Source: Straminergon stramineum (Eukaryota; Streptophyta; Bryopsida; Hypnales; Calliergonaceae). Taken from it: a stretch of DNA of 64,000 bases. The notes under the pieces are model-generated. The model did not search any database. It saw only the letters and a list, made by a program, of their open reading frames with translations, and was not told the origin of the DNA. The position numbers were made by a program, and so were the translations under genes. The stretch lies in assembly GCA_963920665.1 (NCBI GenBank), contig OY987266.1, positions 16,683,001-16,747,000 on the forward strand, given 5' to 3'. Positions 61,101 to 64,000 of the stretch are shown piece by piece. Position 1 is the stretch's first letter. Every line of letters begins with the position of its first letter.

Positions 61101-62063
61101 GGCGGACGCAGGCCAAGGTTGATGTTCCAGGAACTGTAATTGCAAACCTCCCTCACCAGGCTCCAGTCTCCCATCCACAACAAAAGACCTAAATGCAGAA
61201 CACCCATCTAAGCTAGAGTCCAACCTCGTTCCTTTACTACCTGATTCATCTACGTTGGTAGTATTCTCGTCAGGAAAGCAGAGTTTTCTCTTCCCACTAC
61301 TATCATCACCAGAGTCCTCAACCTTGATTCCTTCTTCTTGCATCCAATTTCGCCACTTGCCCTTGCAGTCACCATCTTTACTAAACCCCTCATAATCATC
61401 ATCGTTACAGAAAGCGTGAAGTACCAGACCTTCCCTTCCTGCAGTAATAAGAATATCCCTAAAAGCTCCAGCTTCCGAATTCGCAGCAAACTCATCCCCA
61501 CAGCAAGCCCATGCGACGCATTCGATATCATCAATGACAGGAAAGGAAGAGGAGCCCTTGCCCGGCAACGGAGATTGTTGTGGTGGCAACGTCGGGGAAG
61601 CAGTCCAAAGAGGAGAGGAAGCAGAAGGAGTGAAATATGGAGTTGCTGTGTAAGGGGTTAAGAAAGTCTGAGAATGGCGTCGTGGAACAAATGCCGGTGT
61701 TCCATACGGAGTGGATTGTGAGCCTCCAAATGAAAACCGAAACTCCGCTGGAGTGGCCCCTGCTTCATGGCTCTCGGAGCTACGTCCTGCCTGCTTGGGG
61801 GTGGAGGGAGCTTCCGAATCTTCCAAAGAGCCATGAAATGGAGCTGGCAAGTTGCGCAAGGGTGGAGATGGGGCCTCACCATCCTTACTAGCGCCTAGAG
61901 GCACGATCACTACTTGCTGGTTGCGAGAGACAAGCGCAAGGCGGGTTCGAGAGGCGGAGAGAGCCCCGAGAGTGAAAAGAGAAATGGGAAGAGGGGTGTG
62001 GGACCAGTTGTGGAGCCTGAGCAAGGGCACTGACCCGGCCTCCTCGAAGTCCATTTCTCCCAT
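46200..62063 (-). CDS. spatacsin-like protein (SPG11 family, plant spatacsin C-terminus protein), 26 exons
   Basis: Exons (minus strand): 59522-62063, 59094-59169, 58622-58744, 58250-58493, 57402-57890, 57101-57289, 56610-56924, 55546-56202, 54951-55344, 54648-54787, 54301-54468, 53704-53892, 52903-53430, 52686-52745, 52445-52565, 52011-52218, 51385-51796, 50524-50988, 50189-50305, 49931-50052, 48766-49645, 48182-48436, 47860-48045, 47369-47710, 46954-47125, 46200-46780. All introns are GT-AG and phases close exactly: 9,975 nt, 3,324 residues; Arabidopsis AT4G39420 is about 3,180. The N-terminal exon (847 codons) looks beta-propeller-like; the rest is helical. The conserved C-terminal spatacsin domain includes FQEALIVAEAYDLNQPAEW and ends LRKGHGGTYIPLM. 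Animal spatacsin works with AP-5 in late endosome and lysosome maintenance; the plant role is poorly known. Acceptors of exons 10 and 16 have in-frame alternatives. Confidence 0.92.
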
Positions 62064-64000
62064 TCAGAGTGGGATCGATGGAATCACACTCACATTCAAG
62101 TCGGCCGGTCAGAATCCTGAACATTGAAATGCTATGGAGAACGAAAAGTGCCGCCAGTGTGCCGTCCGTCATCAATTGCTCACATCTGAATCACGCACAC
62201 AGTAAGAAACAACACCAAGTGTCAGAGAACTATTGCCGAGTTTGCTGCACCTCACAGGAAGAACTAAGGGCTGTGGAAATAGCAGACCTAAAACTCGAGA
62301 ACAAATGTTTGGAGATACCGAAACCACCAACATTAGTTCAATTTAAGATCTCTGGCGCAACAAACTTGAGCTTAAACGGAGTCACGTACTAATCATCCTT
62401 ACGATTCTCTAAGTATCATCTAACGAGATTATAAGAGCGATCAACAAGAGAATAAAGACTTGAGCCGTAACCCCAAAACAGCCAAGTGTGCAGAACCTCA
62501 CAGGCATGAATTAGGGGTTATGAAGATCGCAAACCTAAAACTCAAAGATGAGAACACGAGGAATAGAAACTACCAAAATCAGTTTAAATTAAATTTTCGA
62601 GCGTAACAAACGGGAACCGCCAATGTACTTGTCATCGTCACGATTCCCAACTATCATCTTTCGAAATTTATCAGAGTGATCAAGAAGAGAAAATACTCAG
62701 AAAATTTGTCTTAAAATTTCTTAAAACTCCCACAATCCGGAGAGTGGCACAATTCGCGAACCTGAATCTGAAATAAAACAAGTGGCAGGGACTCTCTTCA
62801 CCACAAACCTATCACTCACTATGTCCTAAATCCCGATAGTGCGACAGAGGATCCTTGCCGGCCCGTGAAAATTCCGACGTCCGCGATCTACTACTTGCTA
62901 AAGCGCGTGAGAGCTTAACAAGACGAATATCACTGAACCAATCTCATGGCCTTCAAAATGCTCATTCCAAGTAACGCGAAGCTCAAACCTCTCGCAATTC
63001 GAACAACTCCCGTAACCAAAAAGATTCCCAATCCAATCCTGTAGCTCAAAATGACAAGACCTCACCTCCGCAAAGAACATTAGCACACGCAATTGATGAA
63101 CATCTCCAAGCCGATCCGCCGGTGAATCTGTAATGCGCTCTCGAAATCCGTTACTGCACCAATCCTGTTTTCGAAGTGGTGGAGACCATCCATCACGTAC
63201 AAGATTGACTGAGCCGAATCATGGAGACAGAAAATCTCCACGACAAGATGCCATCGATCTTACTTGACACGTTTGACTGAATCTCGCCATCGCCATTTGC
63301 AGTCTTGATTGAATCGAGGAAACCTTCAAACCCTAAACCCCGAACTTGGGACACATGGACTCCCAGAAGTTCCCAACATTGGAACCTATGTTCCCGACCG
63401 TTTAATGGGTACTGTCTCCTCTTCCTTCTCAACGTCTATTTCTCTTGCTGTGCGAGTCGCTTCACCTCCATTTGCTAACTCCAAATCTCCAGCGGCCGTT
63501 TCTGTTGGGGCGGATCGCTGAAGTATTTGTGTTGCCCTTCGATTGTGGGGCTCTTGGATCGCTGGGATATTGGGGTTGTTGTGCTCTCTCGGAGGTATGT
63601 ATTCCTGGTTTGAGTATGTGAAGGAATTGGTTTTGTTGGAGGTGAGAATGGAACTCTTTGCTTTGCTGAGGGCCGAAAATGATTAGATTGCTGAAGGTTG
63701 CGAGGCAAGGATACTGGTCTTGCATCTTAGAGCTGTGCTGGTAAAATGCCGGATGTGAGTTTAGGTCTACTTGAATCCGCCTCTGTCTCGATGCGTTGTT
63801 GTTCGCTATTAGGACATCTGGTTGTGCATGTGAATGTGGTTGTATGTACACGTTTTCCTGTGCTTGAGAACGTAGAATAAGGACACATGTAGGGTTCTGT
63901 GGAATTTTTATTTGGTTATCCATCTGATTCAGTGGTTTTCATGTGTCCTAGAAGCGGTCACACTGTGAGCTTTGCCCAATTGGTTTTAACCTGGCTGAGA
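62064..64000. other. upstream region of the spatacsin-like gene; no other gene supported
   Basis: The 5' UTR and promoter of the minus-strand gene must start here. A telobox-like CAAACCCTAAACC lies at 63329-63341, common in 5' regions of plant genes. From about 63300 the plus strand becomes more T/G-rich and could be the start of a divergent gene running off the window, but no frame is convincing. Confidence 0.5.

Overview
The window is nuclear DNA from a plant, most likely a land plant. Evidence for this: spliced genes with GT-AG introns; homologues of plant-type proteins (an ATG8-interacting ATI1-like protein, a plant spatacsin-like protein, an LEA/LTI65-like protein); a U6 snRNA gene with a plant-type USE plus TATA promoter at Pol III spacing; and 5' regions containing AAACCCTAA teloboxes. 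I cannot fix the species. The intergenic DNA is very AT-rich and full of DNA transposons and their small non-autonomous relatives.

Layout. 1-14.2 kb is a transposon field: a long foldback repeat (202-558), a TA-flanked MITE (1516-1845), a 5.6-kb piggyBac-type element with matched ends (1856-7466) holding a decayed transposase, then several TTAA-bounded MITEs and a CACTA-type MITE. 14.6-23.1 kb is a gene island, all on the minus strand: a DTW-domain tRNA acp3U transferase gene (14684-15757), a U6 snRNA gene with its promoter (16861-17030) and a five-exon ATI1-like autophagy receptor gene (19364-23107). 23.7-42 kb is again transposon territory: a 237-bp MITE with 26-bp inverted ends, a very long unassigned transposon-like coding region killed mostly by nonsense codons (25773-29943), a CACTA-type element inserted into its 3' part (29944-36288, with two right ends), a second decayed coding relic (37408-37967) and more MITE copies. 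42.6-62.1 kb is a second gene island, also minus strand: an LEA/LTI65-like stress gene with a 4-nt coding first exon, and a 26-exon spatacsin-like gene of about 3,324 codons that I could thread from start to stop with every intron phase consistent. The last 1.9 kb is the upstream region of that gene and shows no supported gene.

The most interesting part is the DNA-transposon system. It comprises a piggyBac element with recognisable ends in a plant chromosome; several smaller TTAA-flanked elements whose ends begin CCCCTAAA and which may be mobilised by a related transposase; and a large unassigned decayed ORF whose lesions (12 in-frame stops, one frameshift) resemble those of the piggyBac transposase (3 stops, no frameshift seen), suggesting that point mutation rather than indels inactivated both.
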